NCBI RefSeq assembly: GCF_014805685.1
Contig: NC_060892.1
Location: 15,338,990 to 15,402,989 of the forward strand
Length of the DNA stretch: 64,000 bases
Origin: Silurus meridionalis
Lineage: Eukaryota; Chordata; Actinopteri; Siluriformes; Siluridae
Direction: 5' to 3'
Every line of letters begins with the position of its first letter. Position 1 is the stretch's first letter. Of this stretch, positions 39,293-54,114 are shown one piece after another. The notes beneath the pieces are model-generated. The model was not told the DNA's origin and ran no database searches. It saw only the letters and a program-made list of their open reading frames with translations. The position numbers were made by a program, and so were the translations under genes.

Positions 39293-42200
39293 CCAAATGA
39301 AAATTGGGTGCATATGTGCCAGAATTGAAAAAGTAATCATCATGAAAAACTGTGTTGGAAAGTATATTTTTGTGTTAACTGTGTAAAACTGGGTTAGAAA
39401 AAGCTGTTTTTTATGATAATAAAATAACTTTGTTGGAAACATCAATGCTTTAGAGCTACATAAAAAGCCAGGGAAGAGAAAACAGCAATGGTCTTAGTGT
39501 ATATGAAAATCCAGCAGGAATAAATAGAATAAATAGGGCTTGCACTGTTAGCTAAACAACATTTATTTATTTCTAGTATTTCACAAGAGTGAGTGCACCC
39601 CTCACATTTCAGCAATCGTTTTATTAGATCTTCTCAAGGGACAATACTATAAAAATAAAACTTGGATATATTTTAGTCAATGTACAGCTTGTGTAGTAGT
39701 ATAGATTTACCCTCCTCTGAAAATAACTCACATACAGCCATTATTGTCTAAATAGCTGGTGACCAAAGTGTTAATATTTTGCGTGAGCACCATTATTATC
39801 TGCCTTAATCCTCCTGGGCATGAAATTTACCAGAGATGCACAGGTTGTTGCTTGGATGCTCTTACACTCCGCTATAATGACATCACAGAGCTGTTGGATG
39901 TTAGACACATGGTGCTCCTCACCTTCTGCTTGAGGAAGCCCCACAGGTGCTCAAAAGGGTTCAGGTCTACTTGGCCAATCCAACACCTTCAGTTTCGTTA
40001 GCAAGGTAGTTGTCATCTTGGCGGTGTGTTTGGGGTCGGTATTATGTTTGAAAACTGCCGTTCAGCTCAGTTTCCGTAGGGAGGGCGTTTTGTTCTGCTT
40101 CAGATTGTCACAGTACATGTGGGAATCCATGTTTCGCTCAATTAACTGTAGCTCCCCAGTACCACCAGCACTCATGCAGCCCCAGACCACGATGCTACCA
40201 CCACCATGCTTGACTGTAAGCAAGACACAATTTTCTTTGTACTCCTCACCAGGGCATCGCTACACATGCTGGACACCATCTGATCTAAACAAGTTTATCT
40301 TAGTCTCATCAGACTACATATACTCTTATGAGCCAGCTTCAGAAAAGGCTTTTTCTGCACTGTTGGCTCTAGTCGGAGCGTGTCAGCTGTTTTACAGCGA
40401 TTCTGTATGTCGAAATACCGGCTAATTAGTTTAGCAAATGAACACACGGAAGAATCACGGAACACGCTTGTTTCATTCATGCTCTTGTATGTGGAACTTA
40501 GAAGACAGAACTGAAAAAATGCTACAAGAATCTGTTACTTATGATCGCAAGAGGTGCAAATGCTGCTTGTTATATATTGCCAAAACTATTCACTCGTCTG
40601 CCTTCATATGCAAATGAACTTGAGTAACATCCAATTATTAATCCATAGGGTTTAACATGATGTTGGCCCAGCTATAACAGCTTCAACTCTTCTGGGTAGG
40701 TTTTCCACATGGTTTTTGACCATTCCAGAAGAGCATTTGTGAGGTCAGACACTGATGGTGGATGAGGAGGCCTGGATCACATTGCTCTAATTCATCCCAA
40801 AGATGTGCTTTTAGGTTGAGGTCAGGACTCAAGTCAAGTTTTTCCACACCAAACTCACTGATTGATGACTTTATGGACCTTGCTTTGTGCACTGGTGCAG
40901 TCATGTTGGAACAGGAACAGGCCGTCCCCAAACTGTTCCCACAAAGTTGGGAGCATGAAATTGTCCAGTATTAAGTATTAAAAGTTTATTTAACTGGAAC
41001 TAAGGGGCCGAGCCCAACTCCTGAAAAACAACCCCACATCATAATCCCCCCACCACCAAACTTTACACTTGGCACAATTCATTCAGACAAGTAGCGTTCT
41101 CCTGGCAACCTCCAAACCCAGACTCGTCCATCGGATTGCCGGACAGTGAAGCACGAGTCCTCACTCTAGAGAACACTCCACTGCTCTAGAGTCCAGTGAC
41201 GGCGTTCTTTACACCACTGCATCTGATGCTTTGCGTTGCACTTGGTGATGTAAGGCCTGGATGCAGCTGCCTGACCATAAAATCCCATTCCATGAAGCTC
41301 TCTACTCACTGTTCTTGAGCTAATCTGAAAGCCACATGAAGTTTGGAGGTCTGAAGCTATTGACTCTGCAGAAAGTTGGCGACCTCTGTAAGTCTCAGTA
41401 ACCGCTGACCTGCTCTGTGATTTTTTAAATAAAATGCCTGCTTGGTCAAATACAACTTTCTTTCGGCTTCTCCCATTAGGGGTCCCCACAGCGGACCATC
41501 CGCATGTTTGATTTGGCACATGTTTTTACACTGGATGCTCTTCCTACTGCAACCCTCCCCATTTATCCGGCCTTGGGACCGGCACTAAGGCTTGTGCAAC
41601 CCTAATGGCTGGGGTTGGTACCCTGACCGGGGCCGCAGCGGTGAGACCGCCCCATCCTAACCACTAGACCACCAGGGAACCGCCTGCTTGGTTAAATAAT
41701 ATAAAAAATTATATTTTTTTATAAAAGGTTAAATAATATAAATCTAATTAATGCAATACACATATTATTATAATACTAAATCAATTGATTAATCAATTAA
41801 ATTGGCACAAATTAAATTGATTAAATAAAAATAAATTAATGGAAAAATATAAATTAAATAGTTTAACATTTGTTAGACGCTATTTGGGTAATACAGATGT
41901 TTGTATTTGTGTGTGTGTTTGTTTTACATCTAACTTTTATTTTTCTAAAGATATCTGTTCTACTTCTTTCAGCAGACTTTAAAAAATGTGTTTATTCCTT
42001 CTATCCTTCATTTATTCACTCCCTTGATATACGGAATTTTCAGGATTTTCTCCTTTTAAGAGAAATTCTTGAAGCTGGACATAAAACGGCAAAGAATCCA
42101 TAGCGCTAACGCTTAAGTGTTTTTATGCATGCGCAATACAAATCTTATTTCTGGTACAAAGTGAGTACCCACAGTGACACTGCGCTAACTCTAGTTTATT

Positions 42201-45200
42201 TTTTTTTTATACCCCTGGCATTGTTGTGTATGTTTTAAAGTTTAATAATAATAATAATAATGATAAGAAATATGTTAATACGTTCCTGAGGGAACTCGGA
42301 TTTTAACTCTGTTCAGCATGTAAGAAGATCGCATTCGGTCAGTTAAACAGAGCCGAAAGCTATGTACCACAAATTTTGCAGAATACAAGCAGAATCTCTT
42401 AATGAACACAAGCATATACATAGATCTATACATGAGGATAAATTGAAAATATTTGTTTTCCTTAGTTTAAATGGATAATGATGTTGTGGTTACCTGCTCC
42501 TGCGTGTGTGTAAAGGTCTCTTTGGTGCTGTTTAGCTCGTCCTGGAGCTCCTGGTTCTCCTGCTGCAGCCGTAATGCCTCCTGCTTGGCGCTGAGCTGAG
42601 CCTGCCTGTTGCTGGCAGCCTCCACCTTCACCTGCTCCAGCTGAGTCCTGCAGGAGAAACCCGAGTTCTGATACCTGTATAATGTGCGCAGGATTTGTGC
42701 TTGCATGAACGAGACAAATACGTCGACATGAAAAATAAGTGCACCATGGGACAACAGGCTGGAGGTGAATGCTGTTAAAACGGCGGTGTACTTTTACCGC
42801 AGCTTATCGCGCTACAGTCCACACTTCCTCCGCAACATCTAATTTGCTGTAATTCTCTATCTCCCCACTGTTTAATCAGGCTCAAGAAAGCTCGCTCGAT
42901 CTTAATTGGAGCACGATGCCACGCAGAAACGGTGAGCGTGGCAGAAAAAAGGTTGTTGGTTGTAATCAGACAAGGCAAGCTTAAACATTTAATGAACGAG
43001 CCCTGAAGCTAATTAGAGATGGGCGGCGAATGAGCTCAGCCACCGGTGAAGCATGAGAGCCTAAATAACGGCTCAGAAAGCGAGTTTAACGTCAGCCGAA
43101 GCAGCTAATCCAATTAAAGTCCCATTGCATCTCTCTCCCACATTCTCTTTTTTTTATCAGCGACTCAAAATGAGCACCGCATGTAGAATGACTCCATATA
43201 CAGATGTGTTAGAGTGTCACTCATTCATCCTAATGTGCTACTTTCTGCTCTGTGGCTGGTCTCCCATGAGCATCCATGCCCACTTGTTTCAGAGAATCAT
43301 CACTAAGAAACCGTAGTGTGATATTCAAGGACTGCTGCTGTAACCATAAAAACTGTACTCATTTCACGACTCTTATCAAACTGCTCGTGCTGCAAACTTC
43401 CTTTCAACACATCCAGTAGTTTTGTGTTTGCTACTGTACACCTGTATACTGTAATGATTTTTCTCTTCTCACCCAGGAGAGGACGGCCAAGTCATGGTTT
43501 CTTCATCATGTTGTTTTAAAGACTTTTTCCTCAACTTCTGCTTTGCTCATTATTGATCTACGTCTTCATCTTCACCTCTCAAATTCCTTGTGTGTGTAAG
43601 CATATCTTAGAAATGAAGCTATTTCTGATTCTGATCTGGATTTCTGTAAAAGACAAAGTCTGCTGATAAACTCGCACTGTGATCAATAATAAATAGATTT
43701 GTGTGCTTATGTTTTTACCAATTACTGGGAGCAATCATGCAACTGTATTGAAAAGTACTACACGTACTATTGCGAGAGTTTCGTGATTGTGTTTTTAATA
43801 AAGGGGAACATGTTAGACTGTTATACTCCAAACATGGAAGAATTTAACACAAACAGTTGAGAAAAGAGAAGGAAAAGCCAAAGCCAAAGACAGAACCCAT
43901 CACTGGACTGAGTATTTTTAGAGTGATAGATTGTAAAATGCTGCATCACTTCTTCCATTAGGTGATTGTGGGAAACTGAGCTTAAAAACCTGCCTTCCTT
44001 TATACATTTCTCTCTCTCTCTCTCTCTCTCTCATTGACAAACCAACCACGGTAACTGTTAATCGATCTGCAGCGCAATTCCCGGGCCCACCCTCGCCAGG
44101 ATGATCAATATCCCTGGCAATTAGAATCCCCTATCTGCATGGCTGCAGGGACCTCACCACATCTCCATGGCCCACAAACACCCAATTTAGTCCTCAGCCT
44201 ATCGCTTAATTACTAAATCCTCCGTAATGCGTATTGGCAGGCAGACGAAGGCGATTTAGCATTAGCTCCTACGCCTGACTGAACAAGTGACCTTTGGCAA
44301 AAGCCGGGCTAAGATGCTGAGAAGTCGCTGCTGCATGTCGTCTGCTGATTGTTTAAACATCTGATCTCAAGGTGAGGCCGTGAACTGACGAAGACCATGC
44401 GTGCGGAAGTGTTCTGGAAGGATAAGCAGGAGATAACAGGCAGAGATCTTTCCAGAGTGAGCTTGAATAGAAATACATTTTTAGAAAAAAAAAAATCAAA
44501 TCTTTTAAATAATTGCTCGATCTGCTTTTTTTATTCTACTGTACATGTGGTAAAGTTACGTTCACACAGAAAGTGAGTGAGTGTGTGTTTGAGGTGTACC
44601 GGCAGTCATGGAGCTCCTGCTCACTCGATTCTAGCCTCTGCTGGACTCTCCTGAGCTCGGCATGAAGTCTCCTCTGGGCCTGCTCAGCCCGGACCACTTC
44701 AGCTACTCGCTCTGCCAGCTGCTCCTGCGCTTGCTGATTCCCTCCCTCCAGCAGAAGCACCTTCTCCTCATGACGAGCCAGTTCCTGTGCTGGACAGCCA
44801 ACATGCACATGCAAACATGGTACAAATACTATCCAGTCAATGTAAACCATATCTCAGGGTCTCTGCAGGTTTCTCCAAGTCAAACGTAAGAATTTTTAAA
44901 ACACATTAAGAATGAAATCTAAGACCTAGATAGTAGAAATTCTTTATTTCTCAAGCCAACCTTTTTTTTTACATCTGTGGTAGAATACAAGAAAGATTTA
45001 CACCAATAACAGAAAGCTGATTGGCTGTTGCATGTTGGTCTCATTTTGTAGTCGCAACACAGCGACTACTAAACTAAAGTGCTAAAGTGCTGTGGGAGCA
45101 TTTCAATGAGCGTTAGAGGTAGCATTATAGGGCCATTGAAAAATTCGAATTAATAAAAGACCCAAATCAGCAAATTTTTAATACATTTTTGATTTTTCAA

Positions 45201-45807
45201 TTTAAAAGTTTTTAAGACCCCGTGAAAAACCTGATATTTATTAAACATAATCAGGCACTGTTTTACAAATAATCATACTATAAGTTATCAGCCGGGTTCC
45301 TCACCGTTGTCTCTGCAGCTGCTCCGAGCCTCTTTAAGCTCGTCACGCATCTGCAGCAGCTGTGTGCGAAGCTTGCTGCACTCGTTCTCCTTCTCTCTCT
45401 TCTCTTTCTTGGCTTGTCGGAGATCCGCCTGTAGAGCCTGAATGGTGGTGTTTTGTCTCTCCGTCTCTGCCGCCTTGCCTCGGATCTTTTCCCGTGCCTG
45501 GATCAGGTCTGTTTCCGACTGCCTTAGGAGCGTGTCTCTTTTCTGCACGGCCTGCAGGTAAATGAGAATACCATCCGAGCAAAGCGTTAGCCAAAAGATG
45601 TAGCATGTCTTAACTTTAACAAAATTGCAAATAATATATTTTTTAAAACGCTTATGTTAACATTAACATTATTACAAATCTTTAACCTTGAATGTACAAT
45701 TAAATGTTAACAAGAGCAAACATTAGTATTTTTTTATTTTCATAAAATGTGGCAAAAGTTTGTAACTACACAGAGTAAGAGAAAAAAGCCTGGCCTGGTT
45801 TTGTGTT

Positions 45808-45847
<40 letters not shown>

Positions 45848-47012
45848 CCTGCTCTTTCTGTATACACTGCCTACGAGCTGCCTCTAATTGTTCCTCCAGT
45901 TCGGTGACTCTAAACTCCAGACCGTCCACACCAGCCTGCCTGCTCCGAGCCTCACACACTGCATCAGCCTGGAGCTTCCTCATCAACTCCTGTAGCCTTC
46001 GCCCCTCTGACACAGATACACACATACACAAATTAAACCATAAGCCGTTGCTATTTGTCACTTATATTATTAGGATATTAAGAAATGTGTCTTTTCTTTT
46101 TGTAATTTACTGTAATGTAAACATTCAGCAATAACGTCAAACCTCAGGTCTTGTGCATGACCTTTCAAAAATGTTGTAATTGCGTTATTAGCAATAGTAA
46201 TATTAAACCATGTTGGACAATGATTTAAAGAGCGGGAGAGACAGAAAATGAGAGATTGAGAAAGTGCAAGAGAAAAAGACAGATATAGACAGACAGAAAG
46301 AGGGAGGGTTAAAGAGACAGAGAGAGAATGAGAAAATGGAGAATAGTGGGACAGAGACAGAGGAAGAAAGAATGTGAGAGAGATAGGCAGAGCGATATAT
46401 ACTGTATAGAGAGAGACAGTGATACACAAACAGACACAAAGAGATCAAGACTGATAGAGAAACAGAAGCAGGCAGAGAAAGATAGAGACAGAAAAAATAA
46501 TAGTATGAAACAAAAGTACACAAAGAGAGAAAAAGAGAGACATACAAAAAAAAAGACAGACGGGGGGAAGAGAGACAAATCCAAAAGAAAATATACTTAT
46601 GTTATGTAAAGAAGGCCGAAGCAGTCGTATTTAATAAAATAAATAAAATTAGTTATGAAAGTCAACACCCGGCTGAATTCTGTTTTCTGTTTAGCAGCAA
46701 GATATGGATCAGGACCCACACAGACTCCACAACCAAACTGCAGGGGCTCTTAGCGGGAAAAAAAGAACTGTTTTCTTCTCGTAAGAAATGCAGCGCTCCA
46801 CAGTCATATTCGCCTGTGAGAAGGTCAGTTTCAGCGATGTGAGCTGCTGAAGGAAGGATGGAAAAGTGTTTGAGACATGATTAGCAGAAGGAAGTCGCAC
46901 TCACCCGCCAGGCTGCCATCTCTGAGCTGCTTCTGTGCCTGTGCTTCCTCTTTGAGCTTCTCCATCTCTGAGTGACAGGTTCCGGAGTGCTCCAGGGCCT
47001 GGGACAGTACCT

Positions 47013-47052
<40 letters not shown>

Positions 47053-50000
47053 CATATCTATACCTTTGCCTCAGGGGAGGTGCAGAGAAGCTCAAGACAC
47101 AAGAGGTCCACTTGAGCAGTGAAACCCCCCACAGTGCCCTCAGGCCATCTCTCCACCTCACCTCACCTCTCACTTAGTGTCCACTGCACGTGCAAAATGT
47201 CCCACGCATACACGCACTGTCTTCCTGACAAGTGTCGGCTCAAATCTGACGACAAGACCAGGAAGTGTCCTTGTCCAATCTACTAATTATAACGCCAACC
47301 CCCGAGCTCATAGGTGTCAGATGTGTGCATAACCTACAGCTTCTCCATGCTTTTATTCCATTTTCTTTTTCGGAAAACGGATGTGAAAAACTTTTCTGTT
47401 CTCTCAACACTTTTACTTTTCCTTTTCCACTGGTTAGGGCATTTTTCCTTCCCCTAAGATGCCGGTGCATGCAACGATAATAGAAAGACGTATTGATGTA
47501 GACGATGATTATTCTGTTGTTATATCATTTCTAAACTGTGTATCACATTGCTAATTAGGTTTTTATAAAAATAAGATATTATTTCTTTATTAAAGGTGGC
47601 AGACATTCGAGTAGGAATTCGAGTAGCAGACACTCAAAGAGAAGGCGAAGGAAAAAAAGAATGCAAAAGAGAGACAGAAAGACGTTTGGACAAGACCAAA
47701 AGAGAAAGAGCAAGAATGAGTAAACAAAAGTTGGATTAAAAAAGAGAGAGAAAGCGAAATTGTGAGGAAGACACAGAAAGCGACAGAGAGAGAGAGACAG
47801 ACAGAAAGAGTAATGGAGTGAGTGACAGAGAGTGTATGTGAGTGTGTATGTCACCTGCACTTTTGACATATGCAGATTAAAACAGCAGTCAACAACTTTG
47901 AAATAAAAAAAAAAAAAGAAAAATGTAATAAAAAAGAGTTGGGGTGAAAAAAAAGGGAAAATGGACGGCAGGCATGTTCATGGCAGAAGTTGAAGTCTGA
48001 CCCTCCCTCATTTTACCCCATTAAAATAACGAGGTGTCACAAGGCTGCGGTTCGGTGGCTGACACCCGTCAGAACAAATCTATATTTCATGGCCACTTAC
48101 AGATGTATAAATAGCCAAATGAGGGGCTGTAAGTGTGTGTAAAATGCCACTAAAAGGTTGCTGGTGGATGGTGGGTACTGTCAGCGCGGCCAGCGGGTAA
48201 TCAATCAGCGGCTGGTGGCAGGAGAGAGCCACTAAATCACGCTGATGCTAACGCGGCACTGCAGCTACAGTAAAACGCCAGCGCTTCACCTGATACGACA
48301 GCCTGACGGATCGCTCCACTACAGTCCATTAAAGCTCAGCGATGCTGCCACAACAAACTATTAGTCACACGGAGCTGGGCCCAGACTGTCAGGACGGAAC
48401 TTGGGATGGAGCGAGCAAATTTTGACACACACAGTTTGAGTTCAGTTTCGGGAAGTCACCTGTTCCAGTTCACGGATGCGACAAATTTGGGATTCGTAGT
48501 CTGACGCGGAGTGCATGTGAGTCGCTCGGTAAAGAGAGAAATCAGACTGGAGCTTCAGTGCGGCCTCCTCCTTCTCTTCCACCTGGAAAAATGACAATCA
48601 CAGATTGCGTATAGAATATGCAAAGTTTTCTTTTTGCGAATACAGGAACAAGCACAATAAATGTGCTAAGAAAGAACTGGAAAATACCCTGATAATCCTA
48701 AACTATGTGGCTCTATAATGCATAGTCAGAACTCTTGTAGCAAAAATGTGTGTTTGAGGTAGTCATGAGGAAAAGAAATCATTAAAAAGTTTCATAGCTA
48801 TAAAAGAAACTCCATTTTAGTTGCAATTGCTACATCTACCACCTGCTAAACAATCGAACAAAACACTATGAACTTCACACACATTCACTGACATTATGTT
48901 AAGCAGTTTCTCAGAATGGTAAAACCCACACGCTTGGCTTGTACAAATATACATTTCGACCCTAAAGTAGTATTATGTTAACCTGAGCCTTCCTCTCCAA
49001 ATAACATCACTTCCTTCCACAGAACACACACACATTTATCTGCAAGAGAAAAAAAAAGGCATCCTTGTGGAAGGACATTGTGTAATGTTGGTTGTACTGC
49101 ATCTTTTCCAATCCGTGAATTATTCTGTCAGCTGCGGAGAATTCAATGCTGTGTTCCAAACTGCACACTGTGCATTAATGTGTAATGACACCACTGCTGT
49201 ACTGACGTGTTCTTTAACATGAGAGTATGCGGCTCAGGATAAAAGTGTGCCTAGGGGACTCGGATCCTGTATGACACCAAAATAAATTGGAAAAATGGTT
49301 GAATATAAAATATGCAAGGTGGCCGAGAAGTGCAAAACAAAATAACACACCCAAAAACAAAATAACAAATCCCAAAACAAAATAAATCATAAAAACAAAA
49401 TAACAAATCCCAAAACAAAATAAATCATAAAAACAAAATAACAAATCCCAAAACAAAATAACAAATACTAAAATAACATATCCAAAAACAAAATGGCAAA
49501 TCAGAAAACAAAATAACAAATCATAAAAACAAAATAACAAATCCTGAAACAAAATAACAAATCCTGAAACAAAATAACAAATCCTGAAACAAAAAACAAA
49601 TCCTGAAACAAAATAACAAATACTAAAATAGCATATCCAAAAACAAAATGACAAATCAGAAAACAAAATAACAAATCACCAGGCAATCCAAAAACAAATG
49701 AACAAATTAAACACAATGACAATTCGGACAAACCAGAAAAGGTAGGTGTCATGAACAGAACAGGCGTCAGGAACCGTCAGTAAAACAAAGTGTCGTTTAT
49801 TGGTCTTAAATATGCAAACACAAGAGAGCGTGTAAAGAGACTGCCGGAAATGGCAAACTTTACTGAGTGCTTCATCCGAAGCATAGCTAAGAGCATGGAA
49901 ACTCAGGCAGTAACAGCAGTAGGTAGTCCGGATGATCTATGGTCGTAAACTGTAGATCGGACGGTGAGTGAAGGGAAAGAGGGCCTTATCTCGTTTTTAT

Positions 50001-50563
50001 TTTTATCATTCATTCATTCATTCATTCATTCATTCATTCATTCATTCATTTATTCATCTATAGCAGCTGATTTATGCTGCTTAGTCACTGGGACTAATTT
50101 ATTTATAAATCATCATGAATGAGGTGCCACATTCCTGTACTTGTGTAAAAGTATAAATATATCGTTTATTTGTACTTGATCTTAATGGAATTGCCAAAAG
50201 TAAAGATACTGGTCCATAATAACTATATTTTATTCCTTCATACAATTTAGTGTTCTCCTGCACAATATACCTTTTAAAGAGAGAGTGTGTTCTACTGTTG
50301 TGATCTCTCAGCACTGAGACAGATAATAGTGAACTAGGTGAACAACTCACCTGTGTGTGTACTCTTACCAAATGATGATTATTATTACAGAACAAGGTGA
50401 AAAGATGTCTGTCTTTTTGTCTCACTTCCTCTGGTCTTCTCTGTCTGTTTCTTTTAACAGGTTGTATTACAGTAGGATCACAGCTAAAGCAAGCTTGTAA
50501 GTGATTGGGATCACACATGATGTCATGCAAATTCACTAAGGTGTTATGAGTGGAAGACCTGAG

Positions 50564-50599
<36 letters not shown>

Positions 50600-51363
50600 A
50601 GGTTAAACTTGAAGAGAGCAGGATCAATACAGCCTCTGTGTGACACAACATCTAGAAGCTGCTAATAGAGTGATGACCCCTATTTTAAGAAGAGGAGAAA
50701 TGAAAAGGGAGAAAATGTCAAGCTGGAGGAAAAGGAGCGGCTTTCGTGCGTCTGCGTGACATTCACATAACATCAAAGTGTGTCGCACATAATCCAGAGC
50801 CTCTTGAGCGTCTACAGATCAATACACACTCCAACTCCCAGAATCCCGCTGAAGAGAGTGTGCGCTCACTTCATTCTTGCACAACTACAAATCCTCTTTA
50901 CAGTTCTGATCTACTCCCATACAGATGCTTAAGTCGAGAGACTCTGCACTTAACAGGAGCAGTGATTCACTTGTATGTTTGAGTGTTTTTTTTTTTTTTT
51001 TTAATCTCTTCAATTCTCTATAACAAAGATTAACATCTGGTACAGTGGTGAGCGATAAAAGGTCATATCTAGTCAATTCAAGTCAAATCATGTTTATTTC
51101 TATAGCACTTTTCACAACAGACATTGTCTCAAAGCAGATTTAGAGAATTTAAGAGTTAGGGTGAACGATGTGTATTTATCCCTGATGAGCAGCCATGGCG
51201 ACTGTGGCAACCAGACTCAAAAGGGGAACCCATCCTCATTTGGGTTAAATCAATGATAGCTGAAGCTTGGGTGATAGCTAAAGCTTGACAATGAAACTAT
51301 TAGTGCTAAGCAATGTATTATCAGATGGTCTCATACATGGCACACTAAGATTGATGTGTAACT

Positions 51364-51424
<61 letters not shown>

Positions 51425-51742
51425 TTTTACACTGGCATACTGGCTCATGCAATACAAAATCCAACCCCAACAAATTGCAATCACAAGGTCCATATTCTGA
51501 CCTGACTGTGCAGGGTGTTCATGTTGTCTCGGAGTGCGTCAATGACCAGTTCACACTCTTGTGTGTGGGCGTGGCTTATCTCAAGCTCCCGCTGCGTGTC
51601 TCTCAATCGCCTACTCAAAGTGGTCAGGGCCTCGTCTCCGCTCTCCAGCTGAGCACAGCGCGCCTCCACATCGCCCCGTAGAGCCACGATCTCCGCCTGC
51701 AGACGAACCACCTGCTCCTCCCTCTCGACCATCTGAACACAA

Positions 51743-51786
<44 letters not shown>

Positions 51787-53861
51787 TATATATACACACA
51801 TACACAGGCACACACTCCTGAAACATCACTAGACTGAAGGTTATCCTTTATATAAATATATTCAAATATAATTTCAACAGAGTGAAAAGTAAACTGGACT
51901 GAAATTGATAAAAATCACACATTTCTACATTGTATTGTGTCTAGATAGTTCTGATTAGGGAGCTGAGGGCTTTGTGCTGTTTTATGCTGTCTCATTTTTC
52001 AACTTTCAGCTAAAGTACACTGAGATTTTAAAACACCTGAGCTCTGCTTTGCCTGTGGTCCTCCTCGTGGCTCTGCAGCATGCTCTCCAGCTCTGAGATC
52101 CTGCTCACACAAGTCTGGTATTTCTGCTTGTGAAGCTGCACAGATTCACAGAGCGTCTGCATTCGGGCCTCTGCGTCCGAAACCTGCCTACGAGCCTCGA
52201 GTAGATCGGCCTTCAGCCGAGTCAGCTCCGAGTCCTGAGAGCGCAGAGCGGCTTCCTTACGGGAGATCTGAAAACACACAGCACACATTCGCAACTCAAT
52301 TAAAACACAACAGAATAGCTTGGACTCTTTCACACAGGTAATCTAGTTTATTTAAAATTGTGTAACAGCATTATGTGGGGTTTCACTGTGTTTTCATGTG
52401 TACAATATTCGGCTCGTTTTAATGAAGCTCTGATGAAGAATAAAAAAATGAGCATCAGGATCTATCTGACTGCCTAAAAAATAGACCATGTAGATAGTGT
52501 ATGGAAAGACAAAACAACCACTAGTCGTGTAAAAGGTTCACCTCGTCCTCTGCATCCCTCTGTGCCAACTTCAGCTTTCTGTGCAAACCCTCCACAGTGG
52601 CTTTGTGCTGATGGAGGCACCTCTGCTCCTCATGCAGCTCGCTCCTCAGGCCCTGCACCTCCTTCTCCCGGCTCTCCCTTTGGACCTGCGCCTCCTGCTG
52701 CCACTGCTGCACCTCAGCGCTAAGTTTGCACAGCTCGTCCTGCCTGCTCTCACACTGAAATGCAGCAGAGTTTTGTTTATAAACTAGCAGCACTGAAGCA
52801 TGCACGCATGAACATTACCAGTAAAGTAACATTCTCCGAACATCATAACATGCGTTGCAGCCAGCAGTTTGTTTCTTTTGCTTGAATCTGAGCATATACA
52901 CCAATCAGGCATAACCTAATGACCTTATAACATAATGAGCGGTGAAGAGAATAACACTGATCAGGGTCAAATTGTAATGACTAGATGACTGAATCAGAGC
53001 ATCTTCAAAACTGCAGCTCTTCTGGGGTGTCTGTAGTGGTCAGAATCAATCAAAAGGCTCCCAAGGCTCATTGATGCACGTGGGGAGCGAAGGCTGACCC
53101 GTGTGTTCTGATCCAACAGACGAGCTTCTGTAGCTCAAATTGCTGAGGGAGTTAATGCTGTAAACGCTCGACAGGTCAGGACTTGGCAGTAAAAGGAGGA
53201 CCAAGACATATTAGGCAGGTGGTCATAATGTTATGCCTAATTGCTTTCATTTGAACTGTACAGTCAAGACACAAATTCTCTTCACTTTCACACGATTCTA
53301 AACAAACAACTACACTAGCCAGAGTTGGTAGCACAGTAGCAAGAACACGTGTGACAGATTTAGAAATCGACTGTCGAAATTCCAGCAATGTTAATATTAA
53401 AATTTTCGCATGTGTGTATATTTATTTTGGATAGCACTACACCAATGGAGATTCGGTGTACATGTAAACAGTTTATTCCGAGTCTGGGTTTGAAATGAGT
53501 TCTTTCGGACGGACCAAAATGTACGGCGTGTAATCACAGCGACAGATAAGCGTGTGGAAGAGGGAGCTGCGAGTCCCGCTCGCGCCGGGAATGACAGGAG
53601 CTCGGCATTATGTTATTAGACTCCGGAGTGTAATATGCAAGATGAGATCTTTTTTTTTTTTTTTCTTTTCACCTGCTGATGATGCTTTACAAAAGTAAGA
53701 AGCGGTGGAACAGCTGTCTCGTCAGGGAAAAGTAATAAATCACACCGGCTTGCTCAAAACATACAAACCCCCATACACACCACACATACATTCATACGCA
53801 CACGCAATATAGTGGCTTTAAATGATATATTCAGCCTGGCATCCCCTCGACATGGTGTTGT

Positions 53862-53913
<52 letters not shown>

Positions 53914-54057
53914 CAGATTGGTCTGTATTTACCTTGCAAGCGTCATTATGAGCGCTGCACTAATTGTGTTGTTTTAAAGAGTGAAATCCGATAATGACAC
54001 CATTAGTGACTTGGCTGCTGCAATGTCTCTCAGGGGCCGACGGTGAGAGGATGATAT

Positions 54058-54114
<57 letters not shown>

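Larger units (their letters stand above)
42494..48582 (-). other. pmfbp1: pmfbp1 middle exons (6 exons)
   Basis: In transcript order: 48460-48582, 46905-47010, 45849-46006, 45305-45551, 44600-44789, 42494-42647. Their phases run 0-0, 0-1, 1-0, 0-1, 1-2, 2-0 and join cleanly. Peptides are [89 protein letters not shown] and [19 protein letters not shown]. The acceptor of 47010 is preceded by (TG)n and the donor of 45849 is followed by (AC)n on the sense strand. Confidence 0.85.

Noticed and set aside
40018..40425. 135-aa open frame on the + strand
   Set aside because: Antisense of a Tc1-like relic; no protein family fits the + strand.
41610..41681. A genuine tRNA-Glu gene on the - strand
   Set aside because: The 5' half matches tRNA-Glu but the B-box half is damaged, and the sequence continues as a SINE body with a target duplication.
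46070..46609. Leu/Ser/Phe-rich open frames on - and charged ones on +
   Set aside because: Product of the irregular purine-rich tract 46205-46600.
49214..49752. 150-aa Phe/Cys/Ile-rich open frame resembling a membrane protein
   Set aside because: Translation of the CAAAATAACAAATCC minisatellite.
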